Shown in pieces: positions 8,519-15,296 of a stretch of DNA of 49,521 nucleotides. Under the pieces are notes generated by a model. The model did not search any database. It saw only the letters and a list, made by a program, of their open reading frames with translations, and had not been told where the DNA came from. The stretch lies in contig CAZMTO010000010.1 of assembly GCA_964569265.1 (NCBI GenBank), forward strand, positions 1 through 49,521, in the 5' to 3' direction. Within the stretch, counting starts at the first letter, position 1, and each line of letters begins with the position of its first letter. The translations under genes were made by a program, and so were the position numbers. This DNA is from Avidehalobacter sp964569265 (GTDB taxonomy: Bacteria > Bacillota > Dehalobacteriia > UBA4068 > UBA4997).

Positions 8519-8602
8519 ATGGTAACTTACGCCGATCTTTTTGCGTTGGTTTCAATGCTGATATCTGTAGTTACACTAACATATATGATCACAAAAAAAT
8601 AA
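8519..8602 (+). CDS. Putative holin-like toxin peptide of a type I toxin-antitoxin module
   Basis: A 27-residue peptide, MVTYADLFALVSMLISVVTL followed by TYMITKK. It has one hydrophobic membrane segment (about residues 7-24) and a short basic tail, matching the general pattern of the Hol_Tox/TxpA-like toxins of Bacillota. A very strong ribosome binding site (GGAGGAGGTG, 8504-8513) ends 5 bases before ATG. It has its own promoter and a downstream hairpin. Directly opposite its 3' end an antisense transcript with a consensus promoter is predicted, which makes accidental coding unlikely. Expected action is membrane insertion; toxicity is inferred from family, not seen. Too short for most gene finders. 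Confidence 0.75.
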   Translation: MVTYADLFALVSMLISVVTLTYMITKK

Positions 8603-8683
8603 CCGCCCCAGTCTCCCAATTGGTTACGGTTATTTTTAACATTTAACAGGGAGCTAAACCGCTTATCGGTTAGCACCTTTTCT
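8592..8683 (-). ncRNA. Predicted antisense RNA antitoxin
   Basis: A near-perfect promoter on the minus strand predicts transcription from about 8683 leftward. The 5' part folds as a hairpin (GCTAACCG with CGGTTTAGC, 8653-8674). Transcription would end at the shared hairpin AAATAACCG/CGGTTATTT (8597-8605 and 8627-8635), followed on this strand by a run of T. The product, about 90 nt, is fully complementary to the last ~50 nt of the toxin mRNA. It has no open frame of note. This arrangement is typical of RatA-like type I antitoxins. Confidence 0.7.
8597..8638. terminator. Shared bidirectional terminator of toxin mRNA and antisense RNA
   Basis: AAATAACCG (8597-8605) and CGGTTATTT (8627-8635) form a 9-bp stem. 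T-runs follow in both directions: TATTTTT on the plus strand and TTATTTTTTTG on the minus strand. Confidence 0.75.
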
Positions 8684-8689
8684 ATGTTC

Positions 8690-8718
8690 ATTATATGCAA
8701 TCGTGCGGCGTTTGTCAA
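8690..8718 (-). promoter_or_regulatory. Consensus sigma-A promoter of the antisense RNA
   Basis: On the minus strand TTGACA (8718-8713), exactly 17 bases, then TATAAT (8695-8690): a perfect match to both hexamers. No protein-coding gene lies downstream on this strand before rpsT, so it must drive a non-coding RNA. Confidence 0.85.
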
Positions 8719-8747
8719 CAGTGGCAGGCGCTTTTGTTATGCCATTA

Positions 8748-9016
8748 ACACCGCAGATGGCGTGCTATCAGAGCGTTCAGCGGTTTAAGAGTACGTCAGA
8801 TGCAAGGAGTGAATGAATTTTATCGAGCAAGCTGAACAGATAGTTCGCGTCGCGGGTAAAATTTATTCACGACACCGCAGATGACGTGCTATCAGAGCGT
8901 TCAGCGGTTTAAGAGTGCGTCAGATGCAAGGAGTGAATGAATTTTATCGAGCAAGCTGAACAGATAGTTCGCGTCGCGAGTAAAATTTATTCACGACACC
9001 GCAGATGACGTGCTAT
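8748..9016 (+). repeat. Tandem 124-bp copies of the hairpin repeat, abutting leuB
   Basis: CCGCAGATG recurs at 8751, 8875 and 8999, giving a period of 124 bp; the two units differ at only three positions. In the second unit AGTGCGTC (8914-8921) pairs with GACGTGCT (9007-9014), with AGAT on both arms. A 14-bp arm starting GTGAATGA (8933-8946) pairs with TAAAATTTATTCAC (8981-8994) with one G-T wobble. The apex is GAAC/GTTC. The unit's CTATT end runs into the leuB stop codon. Confidence 0.9.
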
Positions 9017-10086
9017 TAAATCGCTGCGGCCACTGCTTCGCCCATACCGGAGCAGCTAACCTTAGTCATACCATCGCTGTAGATATCGCCGGTACGCAGA
9101 CCATCGTCAAGCACCTTGTTAACGGCGGCTTCAATGGCGTCACTTTCAGCATCCATATCAAAAGAATACTTTAACATCATAGCGGCAGAAAGGATAGTGC
9201 CAATCGGGTTGGCAATGTTCTGACCGGCAATATCCGGTGCCGAACCGTGAATAGGCTCGTACATACCCACGCCGGTTTCGCCCAGGCTGGACGACGGAAT
9301 CATACCGATAGAGCCGGTAATCATACTGGCTTCATCGGACAAAATATCGCCAAACATATTTTCCGTCACAATTACGTCAAACTGAGAAGGATCCTTTACC
9401 AACTGCATAGCGGTGTTATCCACCAGCATATAGTCATACTCAATTTCCGGGTACTGCTCGGCAATTTTATAGCCCAGCTCTCTCCACAGCTTCGATGTAT
9501 CAAGAACATTGGCCTTATCAATCATCGTCACCTTTTTGCGGCGCTTTTGTGCCATTTTAAAGCCAATATGCAGCAAACGCTCAATTTCGTGTTCGGTATA
9601 GCTCATAGTATCGGTGGCTTTCTTCTCGCCGTCAACCACTTCGGTGGTATGCTCGCCAAAATATACACCGCCAATCAGCTCACGCACAATTACCAGATCA
9701 ATACCACGGGCTACGATTTCCGGTTTAAGGGGCGATGCAAACGCCAACTGCGGAAACAGGCGTGCCGGGCGCACGTTAGAATACAGCCCCATAGCCGCAC
9801 GCAAACCTAACAAACCACGTTCCGGGCGAATATCGCTCGGCAGGGTATCCCATTTGTAGCCGCCGATAGCACCCAGCAAAACACTGTCGCTGGCCAAACA
9901 ATCGGCAATAGCTTCATCGGTAAGGGGCACACCGTATTTGTCGATAGAACAGCCGCCCATATCAACATCTTTGTAATTAAACTTATGACCAGAACGCTTG
10001 GCCACAGCGTCAAGCACGGTAAGGGTTGCGTTTACAATCTCCGGCCCAATACCGTCACCGCGGATTACTGCGATATTTTTTTCCAT
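9016..10086 (-). CDS. leuB: 3-isopropylmalate dehydrogenase
   Basis: This 356-residue enzyme is full length for the family. It begins IAVIRGDGIGPEIV and carries the decarboxylating dehydrogenase signature DYMLVDNTAMQLVKDPSQFDVIVTEN at about 218-243, of which the NMFGDILSDEAS segment holds the metal-binding aspartates. The specificity region with ERGLLGLR lies near residue 89. It oxidises and decarboxylates 3-isopropylmalate with NAD in leucine synthesis. It is the last gene of the leuA-leuC-leuD-leuB set, but a repeat-filled gap of about 390 bp separates it from leuD. Its TAA stop is contiguous with the dispersed hairpin repeat. Confidence 0.96.
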   Translation of the reverse strand: MEKNIAVIRGDGIGPEIVNATLTVLDAVAKRSGHKFNYKDVDMGGCSIDKYGVPLTDEAIADCLASDSVLLGAIGGYKWDTLPSDIRPERGLLGLRAAMGLYSNVRPARLFPQLAFASPLKPEIVARGIDLVIVRELIGGVYFGEHTTEVVDGEKKATDTMSYTEHEIERLLHIGFKMAQKRRKKVTMIDKANVLDTSKLWRELGYKIAEQYPEIEYDYMLVDNTAMQLVKDPSQFDVIVTENMFGDILSDEASMITGSIGMIPSSSLGETGVGMYEPIHGSAPDIAGQNIANPIGTILSAAMMLKYSFDMDAESDAIEAAVNKVLDDGLRTGDIYSDGMTKVSCSGMGEAVAAAI

Positions 10087-10121
10087 GGTAATCTCTCCTT
10101 ATTTATGATAAATTATATAAA

Positions 10122-10150
10122 TTTTATGACACGGCAGATGTGCCGCTATT
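10122..10150 (+). repeat. Right-end fragment of the hairpin repeat upstream of leuB
   Basis: GACACGGCAGATGTGCCGCTATTG matches the right end of the repeat family; CGGCA and TGCCG also form a small perfect hairpin. No left half is visible beside it, so it looks like a decayed copy. It sits 36 bases upstream of the leuB start, in what would be its leader. Confidence 0.75.
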
Positions 10151-10213
10151 GCTTTAATTACGGCTTTAAAAGCCGCGCTATATACGTAGCTTTTTAGTTT
10201 GCAAGAAAATTTT

Positions 10214-10287
10214 TCAATCAAGGCCGGATAAACGTTTGTCTATTCCCACCCACCGCCCTATATACCTTGGCAGGCAGCCTTGATTGA
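10214..10287. repeat. Second dispersed module, copy with 11-bp inverted ends
   Basis: TCAATCAAGGC (10214-10224) and GCCTTGATTGA (10277-10287) are a perfect 11-bp inverted repeat around a core containing TCTATTCCCACCCACCGCCC. The same core recurs near 18301, 48991 and 49201 with different flanking arms. On the minus strand the core is G-rich (AGGGCGGTGGGTGGGAATAG). Confidence 0.8.
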
Positions 10288-10299
10288 ATTTATATGACA

Positions 10300-10475
10300 C
10301 AGCAGATGGTGTGCAGTTGTCCCTTCTGCTCTCCCAGAAGGGCAAGAGTGCCTTAGATTTAGGTGAGTACGGCTGCGCAGGCGATTTAGGCGTACTGATA
10401 GTACGCCGCTGAGCCAAGCAGACAACGAGCCTAAAGATGTGGTGCTATTGTCCCTTCTGGTGCCGCTATTGCAAT
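10300..10475 (+). repeat. Nested hairpin repeat between leuB and leuD, with a 127-bp inner unit
   Basis: The inner unit (10334-10460, 127 bp) is bounded by CCAGAAGGG and CCCTTCTGG, a perfect 9-bp inverted repeat. It is almost identical to 18416-18542. Its apex is GGCGTACT-GAT-AGTACGCC. It lies between outer repeat pieces: GACACAGCAGATGGTGTGC on the left and GCCGCTATTGCAATTCC on the right, as if one copy had entered another. The outer end lies 5 bases from the leuD stop. Confidence 0.85.
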
Positions 10476-10480
10476 TCCGG

Positions 10481-10957
10481 TTATTTAATGGAATTTAGTA
10501 AACCACCCGCCGCTATTATCCTCTGTATAAACTCCGGAAACGGCTCAGCAGTATAGGTTTCCCCCTTGGTAAGGTTATGAATTTCTCCCTTGGCGTAATC
10601 AATTTCCAGCTCATCACCGGCTTCAATGCGGTCGGTATCGGCGCACTCCATAATCGGCAGGCCCACATTTATAGAATTACGGTAGAAAATACGCGCAAAG
10701 CTTTTGGCAATAACGCAGGATATCCCGCTGGCCTTAATGGCAATCGGGGCGTGTTCACGAGAAGACCCACAGCCAAAGTTATAGCCGCCCACCATAATGT
10801 CACCGGCTTTAACACGGTTAACAAAATCCGCATCAATATCTACCATACAATGGCTGGCTAATTCCTGATGATTAGAGGTGTTAAGATAGCGTGCCGGGAT
10901 AATTACATCGGTGTCAATATTATCGCCGTATTTATGAATAAAACCTTTGCTGATCAT
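10481..10957 (-). CDS. leuD: 3-isopropylmalate dehydratase small subunit
   Basis: This 158-residue protein is the aconitase swivel domain. It shows the motifs NIDTDVIIPARYLN (about 13-26), GGYNFGCGSSREHAP (about 57-71) and IAKSFARIFYRNSINVGLPI. Together with LeuC it isomerises 2- to 3-isopropylmalate. The length fits the short archaeal/clostridial LeuD type (about 160 residues) rather than the 200-residue proteobacterial type. Its ATG directly adjoins the leuC stop and its AAGGAGG site is inside leuC, so translation is coupled. Confidence 0.96.
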   Translation of the reverse strand: MISKGFIHKYGDNIDTDVIIPARYLNTSNHQELASHCMVDIDADFVNRVKAGDIMVGGYNFGCGSSREHAPIAIKASGISCVIAKSFARIFYRNSINVGLPIMECADTDRIEAGDELEIDYAKGEIHNLTKGETYTAEPFPEFIQRIIAAGGLLNSIK

Positions 10958-12220
10958 TTACATTACCTCCTTAGGGTCGGTTATTTTGCCGGTAACAGCA
11001 CTGGCAGCCGCTACAGCCGGGCTGGCCAGATAAACCTCGGAGCCGGTGTGCCCCATACGGCCGATAAAGTTACGGTTGGTGGTGGCAATACAGCGTTCAC
11101 CGTCTGCCAAAATGCCCATATAACCGCCCAAACACGGCCCACAGGTAGGCGTAGATACCGCACAGCCCGCATCAATAAAGATGTCCATATAACCAAGGCC
11201 AATACATTCTTTGTAAATTTGCTGGGTGGCAGGTATAACAATGGCGCGCACACCCTTGGCTACCTTTTTGCCCTTTAAAATGGCGGCCGCCATAGCCATA
11301 TCACTGATACGCCCGTTGGTGCAACTGCCGATAACCACCTGATCAATCTTAACATCGCCTACTTCGTCAATAGTCTTGGTGTTTTCCGGCAAATGCGGGA
11401 AGGATACCGTGGGTTTAATTGCCGACAGGTCTATCTCGTAGGTTGCGGCATATTCGGCGTCGGGGTCTGCCTTATAAACGGTCGGGGCTTTTATCTCGCG
11501 CTCTTTAAGATATGCCAGTGTAATTTCATCTACCTCAAAAATGCCGTTCTTGCCACCGGCTTCAATCGCCATATTGGCCATACACAGGCGGTCATCTATC
11601 GAAAGCTCCGCCAAACCCTCGCCGGTAAATTCCATCGACTTATACAGCGCGCCGTCCACACCGATCATACCGATAATGTGCAAAATAACGTCTTTGCCGC
11701 TTACATAGGGGCTAAGCTTGCCTTTCAGCTCAAACTTTAAGGCTTCCGGCACCTTAAACCACGCCTGACCGCGCGCCATACCGGCTGCCAGATCGGTGCT
11801 GCCCACACCGGTAGAAAACGCACCCAACGCACCGTATGTACAAGTATGAGAATCTGCACCGATAACCAGCTCACCAGCAGTTACCAAACCTTTTTCCGGC
11901 AGCAGAGCGTGTTCTACACCCATACAGCCAACATCGTAATAATGTGTAATTTCGTGCTTGGCAGCAAATTCCCGGCACTGCTTGCACTGTTCAGCCGCTT
12001 TAATATCCTTGTTCGGCGTAAAGTGATCCATTACCAGCGCAATTTTGTCTTTGTTAAAAACGGTATCAAAGCCGGCCTTTTCAAACTCGTTAATAGCCAC
12101 CGGGGTAGTAATATCGTTGCCAAGGCACAAATCCAGATCAGCCATAATCAACTGGCCGGGCTTAACATTTTCTAACCCGGCGTGTGCTGCCAGAATTTTC
12201 TGGCTCATTGTCATACCCAT
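10958..12220 (-). CDS. leuC: 3-isopropylmalate dehydratase large subunit
   Basis: This 420-residue aconitase-family protein carries the [4Fe-4S] cysteines: one in VIGSCTNGR near residue 300 and two in TPTCGPCLGG near 360. Other aconitase motifs are DHFTPNKD, GADSHTCTYGALGAFSTGVGSTD and the C-terminal NRNFIGRMGH. It forms the isomerase with LeuD. Three in-frame ATG codons (MGMTM) crowd the start; the first follows AGGAG by 11 bases, the others would also be usable. It follows leuA by 21 bases. Confidence 0.96.
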   Translation of the reverse strand: MGMTMSQKILAAHAGLENVKPGQLIMADLDLCLGNDITTPVAINEFEKAGFDTVFNKDKIALVMDHFTPNKDIKAAEQCKQCREFAAKHEITHYYDVGCMGVEHALLPEKGLVTAGELVIGADSHTCTYGALGAFSTGVGSTDLAAGMARGQAWFKVPEALKFELKGKLSPYVSGKDVILHIIGMIGVDGALYKSMEFTGEGLAELSIDDRLCMANMAIEAGGKNGIFEVDEITLAYLKEREIKAPTVYKADPDAEYAATYEIDLSAIKPTVSFPHLPENTKTIDEVGDVKIDQVVIGSCTNGRISDMAMAAAILKGKKVAKGVRAIVIPATQQIYKECIGLGYMDIFIDAGCAVSTPTCGPCLGGYMGILADGERCIATTNRNFIGRMGHTGSEVYLASPAVAAASAVTGKITDPKEVM

Positions 12221-12241
12221 TAAAAATCAACTCCTACCTGA

Positions 12242-13915
12242 TTATTTATTTTCATCCGCCACATACAGGCGGTTTACGGCACTAAGCAGTGCATTCATCG
12301 ATGCATCGGTAATATCGTTGTCGATACCCGCCCCCCAGAAAACCTTTTTATCGTCGCCATAAACACCAACATAAGCAATAGCCTGAGATTCTGAACCGGT
12401 GTTAAGGGCGTGTTCTTCGTAGGTTAAAACGTGAATATCGCGGTTAAGCAGGGTTTTAATCGCTTTAACAACGGTGTTCAGGCGGCCGTTACCGCTGGTT
12501 TGCATACGCTCTCGTTTGCCGTTAAGATACAGCTCAACATCGGCGTAAATAATGGTTTTATCATTAAACGAATATTTGCCAAAGCTGATAGGCTCGTCAA
12601 TATTAACATACTGATTAAGGAAGATGTCGCGGATTTCTTCGTGGCTAAGCTCCTTATGCAGGTGATCGGATACACTTTTAACCGCGTAACCAAAGTCTTC
12701 ACGCATAGCCTGCGGCATATTAAAGCCGTATTTAGTCTGCATAAGGTAGCCAATGCCGCCCTTGCCGCTTTGGCTGTTAATACGTATAACGTCAGATTCA
12801 TATTCACGGCCGACATCGTGCGGGTCAAGCGGCAGATAAGGCACCGTCCAGCCGGTTAAGCCCTTCTCCTCGTGCCACTTCATACCCTTGGCAATAGCAT
12901 CCTGGTGAGAACCGGAGAACGCCGCAAACACCAGACGGCCGCTGTACGGCTGGCGTTCATAAACGTGCATACGGGTAACACGCTCATAAACACGGGTAAG
13001 CTCCTGAATATCGGAAAAGTCCAGTTTGGGGTCTACCCCGTGGCAGAACATATTCATCGCCAGCACCACAATATCCACATTACCGGTGCGCTCGCCGTTG
13101 CCAAACAGCGTGCCCTCAATACGGTCGGCACCTGCCAAAATACCCAGCTCAGCATCAGCTACACCACAGCCGCGGTCGTTATGCGGGTGCAGAGAAAGCA
13201 CGACATATTCACGGTACTTTAAATTGTCGCTCATATATTCCACCTGAGAAGCATATACGTGCGGCAGGCTCATTTCTACGGTGGCCGGCAGGTTAATTAT
13301 TACCGGTTTTTGCTTGGTGGGCTGCCAAATATCCAGCACAGCGTTGCAAATTTCCAGCGCAAATTCCATTTCGGTGCCGGTAAAGCTTTCGGGCGAATAT
13401 TCGTACAAAATGTTACCGGGCATATCAGCAGCATATTTTTTTATCAGCTCGGCGCCGTCGGTGGCAATTTTAATAATCTCCGGCTTTTCCATCTTAAATA
13501 CCTGCTCGCGCTGCGCTACCGAAGTAGAATTATACAAATGCACCACCGCATTTTTTACGCCCTTTAAGGCTTCAAAGGTTTTGGCAATAATGTGTTCGCG
13601 GCTTTGGGTAAGCACTTGCAGTGTAACATCATCCGGCACCAAATTCTGCTCAATCAATGTGCGTAAAAATTCATACTCGGTTTCCGACGCGGCCGGAAAG
13701 CCAACCTCGATCTCCTTAAAACCGATGCGTACCAAATGCTTAAAAAATTCCAGCTTTTCTTCCAGACTCATCGGCACAATAAGGCTTTGGTTACCGTCAC
13801 GCAAGTCTACGCTGCACCAAATCGGCGCGTGGTCGATATATTCTTTGTGGGCCCATTTAAGCTGCTCGGTGGGCGGCATAAAATAGCCCCGTTGATAACG
13901 GTCATAGTTTTTCAT
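12242..13915 (-). CDS. leuA: 2-isopropylmalate synthase (LeuA2 type)
   Basis: This 557-residue enzyme condenses acetyl-CoA with 2-ketoisovalerate, the first committed step of leucine synthesis. The catalytic TIM barrel shows CSVDLRDGNQSL near residue 34 and LSLHPHNDRGCGVA near 245, supplying metal-binding Asp and His residues. A C-terminal regulatory LeuA dimer domain (about 420-557) normally binds leucine. Length and the N-terminal form match the actinobacterial/clostridial second class of LeuA. AAGGAGGATATCGT precedes ATG. It heads the leu operon behind a good promoter. I saw no T-box in the short leader, so any leucine control is probably allosteric or by a repressor. Confidence 0.95.
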   Translation of the reverse strand: MKNYDRYQRGYFMPPTEQLKWAHKEYIDHAPIWCSVDLRDGNQSLIVPMSLEEKLEFFKHLVRIGFKEIEVGFPAASETEYEFLRTLIEQNLVPDDVTLQVLTQSREHIIAKTFEALKGVKNAVVHLYNSTSVAQREQVFKMEKPEIIKIATDGAELIKKYAADMPGNILYEYSPESFTGTEMEFALEICNAVLDIWQPTKQKPVIINLPATVEMSLPHVYASQVEYMSDNLKYREYVVLSLHPHNDRGCGVADAELGILAGADRIEGTLFGNGERTGNVDIVVLAMNMFCHGVDPKLDFSDIQELTRVYERVTRMHVYERQPYSGRLVFAAFSGSHQDAIAKGMKWHEEKGLTGWTVPYLPLDPHDVGREYESDVIRINSQSGKGGIGYLMQTKYGFNMPQAMREDFGYAVKSVSDHLHKELSHEEIRDIFLNQYVNIDEPISFGKYSFNDKTIIYADVELYLNGKRERMQTSGNGRLNTVVKAIKTLLNRDIHVLTYEEHALNTGSESQAIAYVGVYGDDKKVFWGAGIDNDITDASMNALLSAVNRLYVADENK

Positions 13916-13998
13916 ACGATATCCTCCTTATTTGTGATTAAATTTTTACGCCAAGTAAAGCTTGGGCATACTTATACAAAAAACCTGTCAATTTAATA

Positions 13999-14028
13999 AT
14001 TATAGACCCTTGCCGGCGGTTTTGTCAA
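13999..14028 (-). promoter_or_regulatory. Sigma-A promoter of the leu operon
   Basis: Minus strand TTGACA (14028-14023), 18 bases, TATAAT (14004-13999). Predicted start near 13992, leader about 77 bases, with a small hairpin CCAAG-CTTTA-CTTGG. The leader is too short for a T-box, and the T-box signature GGTGGTACCGCG is absent. Confidence 0.8.
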
Positions 14029-14309
14029 CACGGTTATTGCAAATCAATGCTTTTTAATGAATAAAATAACGCAATTTGTCTATAAAAATGCTGTAAAAAT
14101 CTACCGGCAGGCTTTTTGTATGAATTTTGTATACAAACAAACCGGCCATAAGCTTGCCAATTTGGCCGCACCACATATGCCCGGCCAAACCAATATTCGG
14201 CAAAAACCGCCCCCTACAGGTAAATGCAGCCGGCTCTGCAAGTTATTACCATTGCCCGGGGGCTGTTGGTTGGGTTATACTGCAAAAAAAACACAAAGGA
14301 GTGACTTTT
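14029..14309. other. Divergent intergenic region leuA / CAP protein
   Basis: Apart from the leu promoter I see a weak candidate promoter for the CAP gene, TTGCCC (14252-14257), 18 bases, TATACT (14276-14281), and an AAAGGAG ribosome binding site. An open frame runs in from 14127 in phase with the CAP gene, but the signal peptide begins at 14310. No gene or RNA is otherwise supported. Confidence 0.4.
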
Positions 14310-14972
14310 ATGAAAAAGTTTTTAGGTATCTCGTTAGTATTTGCAATGTTTTTAACTATGGGCACCAACGCCCTGGCCGCTGAGCAAAATTGCACGCCCA
14401 ACCGGGTTTGCAGCTATTATTACAGTCAAAGCTGCAACACGGGCAGCAACAGCCAGCTAAGTAACACCGATTTTTGGCAGCAGCTTTTAAACAAACTGGG
14501 CTGGCAGCAGGCCGAAAATACCGGCAGCCAACAACCAACTACCCCCACTACCCCCGACACCCCCGATAATGAAGAAACCACCGGCAATGTTAACACCGAC
14601 AGCAGCTACGCCGCGCAGGTTGCAGAGCTGGTAAACCGGGAGCGTGCCAAGCAGGGCTTAAACCCTGTAACCTTAGATGAAGAAATATCGGCGGCGGCAA
14701 CTGTGCGCGCCAAAGAAGCCGCCCAAAGCTTTTCTCACACACGGCCCAACGGTTCGTCTTGCTTTACCGCCCTTAAAGAAGCCGGCATAAGCTACCGCGG
14801 CACCGGTGAAAATATTGCCTATGGGCAAAGCACCCCTGCCGCCGTTATGACCGATTGGATGAATTCCAGCGGGCACCGCGCCAACATTTTAAACGCCAAA
14901 TATACCAAAATAGGCGTGGGCTACACCGTTATTAACGGCACCGCCTACTGGGCACAGTTCTTTACATATTAA
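14310..14972 (+). CDS. Secreted CAP/SCP-domain protein (YkwD-like)
   Basis: A 220-residue protein. Residues 1-24 (MKKFLGISLVFAMFLTMGTN, then ALAA) form a signal peptide with an AxA cleavage site. A cysteine-containing, Gln/Thr/Pro-rich linker spans about 25-95. The CAP domain runs about 98-220 and shows VNRERAKQGLNPV, SHTRPNG, GENIAYG, WMNSSGHRANILN and the closing YWAQFFTY. In spore formers such domains occur in spore coat or cell-surface proteins (YkwD, SafA-associated), but their biochemical role is mostly unknown. The start at 14310 follows AAAGGAGTGA and gives the signal peptide. A strong terminator follows, so it is monocistronic. Confidence 0.88.
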   Translation: MKKFLGISLVFAMFLTMGTNALAAEQNCTPNRVCSYYYSQSCNTGSNSQLSNTDFWQQLLNKLGWQQAENTGSQQPTTPTTPDTPDNEETTGNVNTDSSYAAQVAELVNRERAKQGLNPVTLDEEISAAATVRAKEAAQSFSHTRPNGSSCFTALKEAGISYRGTGENIAYGQSTPAAVMTDWMNSSGHRANILNAKYTKIGVGYTVINGTAYWAQFFTY

Positions 14973-14989
14973 AGACAGCACACCGACAA

Positions 14990-15026
14990 AAAGCCGACCT
15001 TGACAAGCAGGGTCGGCTTTAATTTT
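14990..15026 (+). terminator. Rho-independent terminator of the CAP-protein gene
   Basis: AAAGCCGACC (14990-14999) pairs with GGTCGGCTTT (15011-15020), followed by AATTTTATTTTTTT. Confidence 0.9.
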
Positions 15027-15060
15027 ATTTTTTTATAAATTGACGTAATTGACGTATTGA

Positions 15061-15287
15061 ACAACAACTGCTGCCTGCAAAAGCGCGCAAGTGCGACAGA
15101 TGCAAGGAATCGGCTGCAAACATGCCGGCCAGGGCTTTAAGAGTAGCGCAGATGCAGGACAAACTGCTGCCTGCAAAAGCGCGCGAGTGCGACAGATGCA
15201 AGGAATCGGCTGACGAGTCGACAGAGGCGTACTAAAGTACGCCGACAAGCGAGGAAGCCGATGACACAGCAGATGTGCTGCTATTAA
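15061..15287 (+). repeat. Hairpin repeat cluster downstream of gdhA
   Basis: An internal direct repeat (AACTGCTGCCTGCAAAAGCG, then GAGTGCGACAGATGCAAGGA) occurs at about 15063 and 15166. The second leads into a complete copy. Its arm ATCGGCT (15205-15211) pairs with AGCCGAT (15256-15262); the apex is GGCGTACT-AA-AGTACGCC (15226-15243). AGAT appears on both arms, and the right end GTGCTGCTATT lies 12 bases from the gdhA stop. The first is a left-half fragment. Confidence 0.88.
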
Positions 15288-15296
15288 AGGTCTGGT

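Noticed and set aside
8748..9016. Tandem repeats as a CRISPR array
   Set aside because: Units are 124 bp and almost identical throughout; there are no short repeats alternating with unique spacers and no cas genes.
13916..14030. T-box riboswitch before leuA (and before leuS)
   Set aside because: Promoter-to-start distances are only about 77 and 50 bases and the conserved T-box sequence is absent.
14127..14309. N-terminal extension of the CAP protein
   Set aside because: The signal peptide and a good ribosome site place the start at 14310; the upstream frame has no supporting signal.
15033..15248. Open frames inside repeat blocks (for example 71 codons here, 67 codons at 10214-10417, 70 at 49221-49433)
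   Set aside because: They follow the repeat sequence, change frame between copies, lack ribosome sites and resemble no protein.
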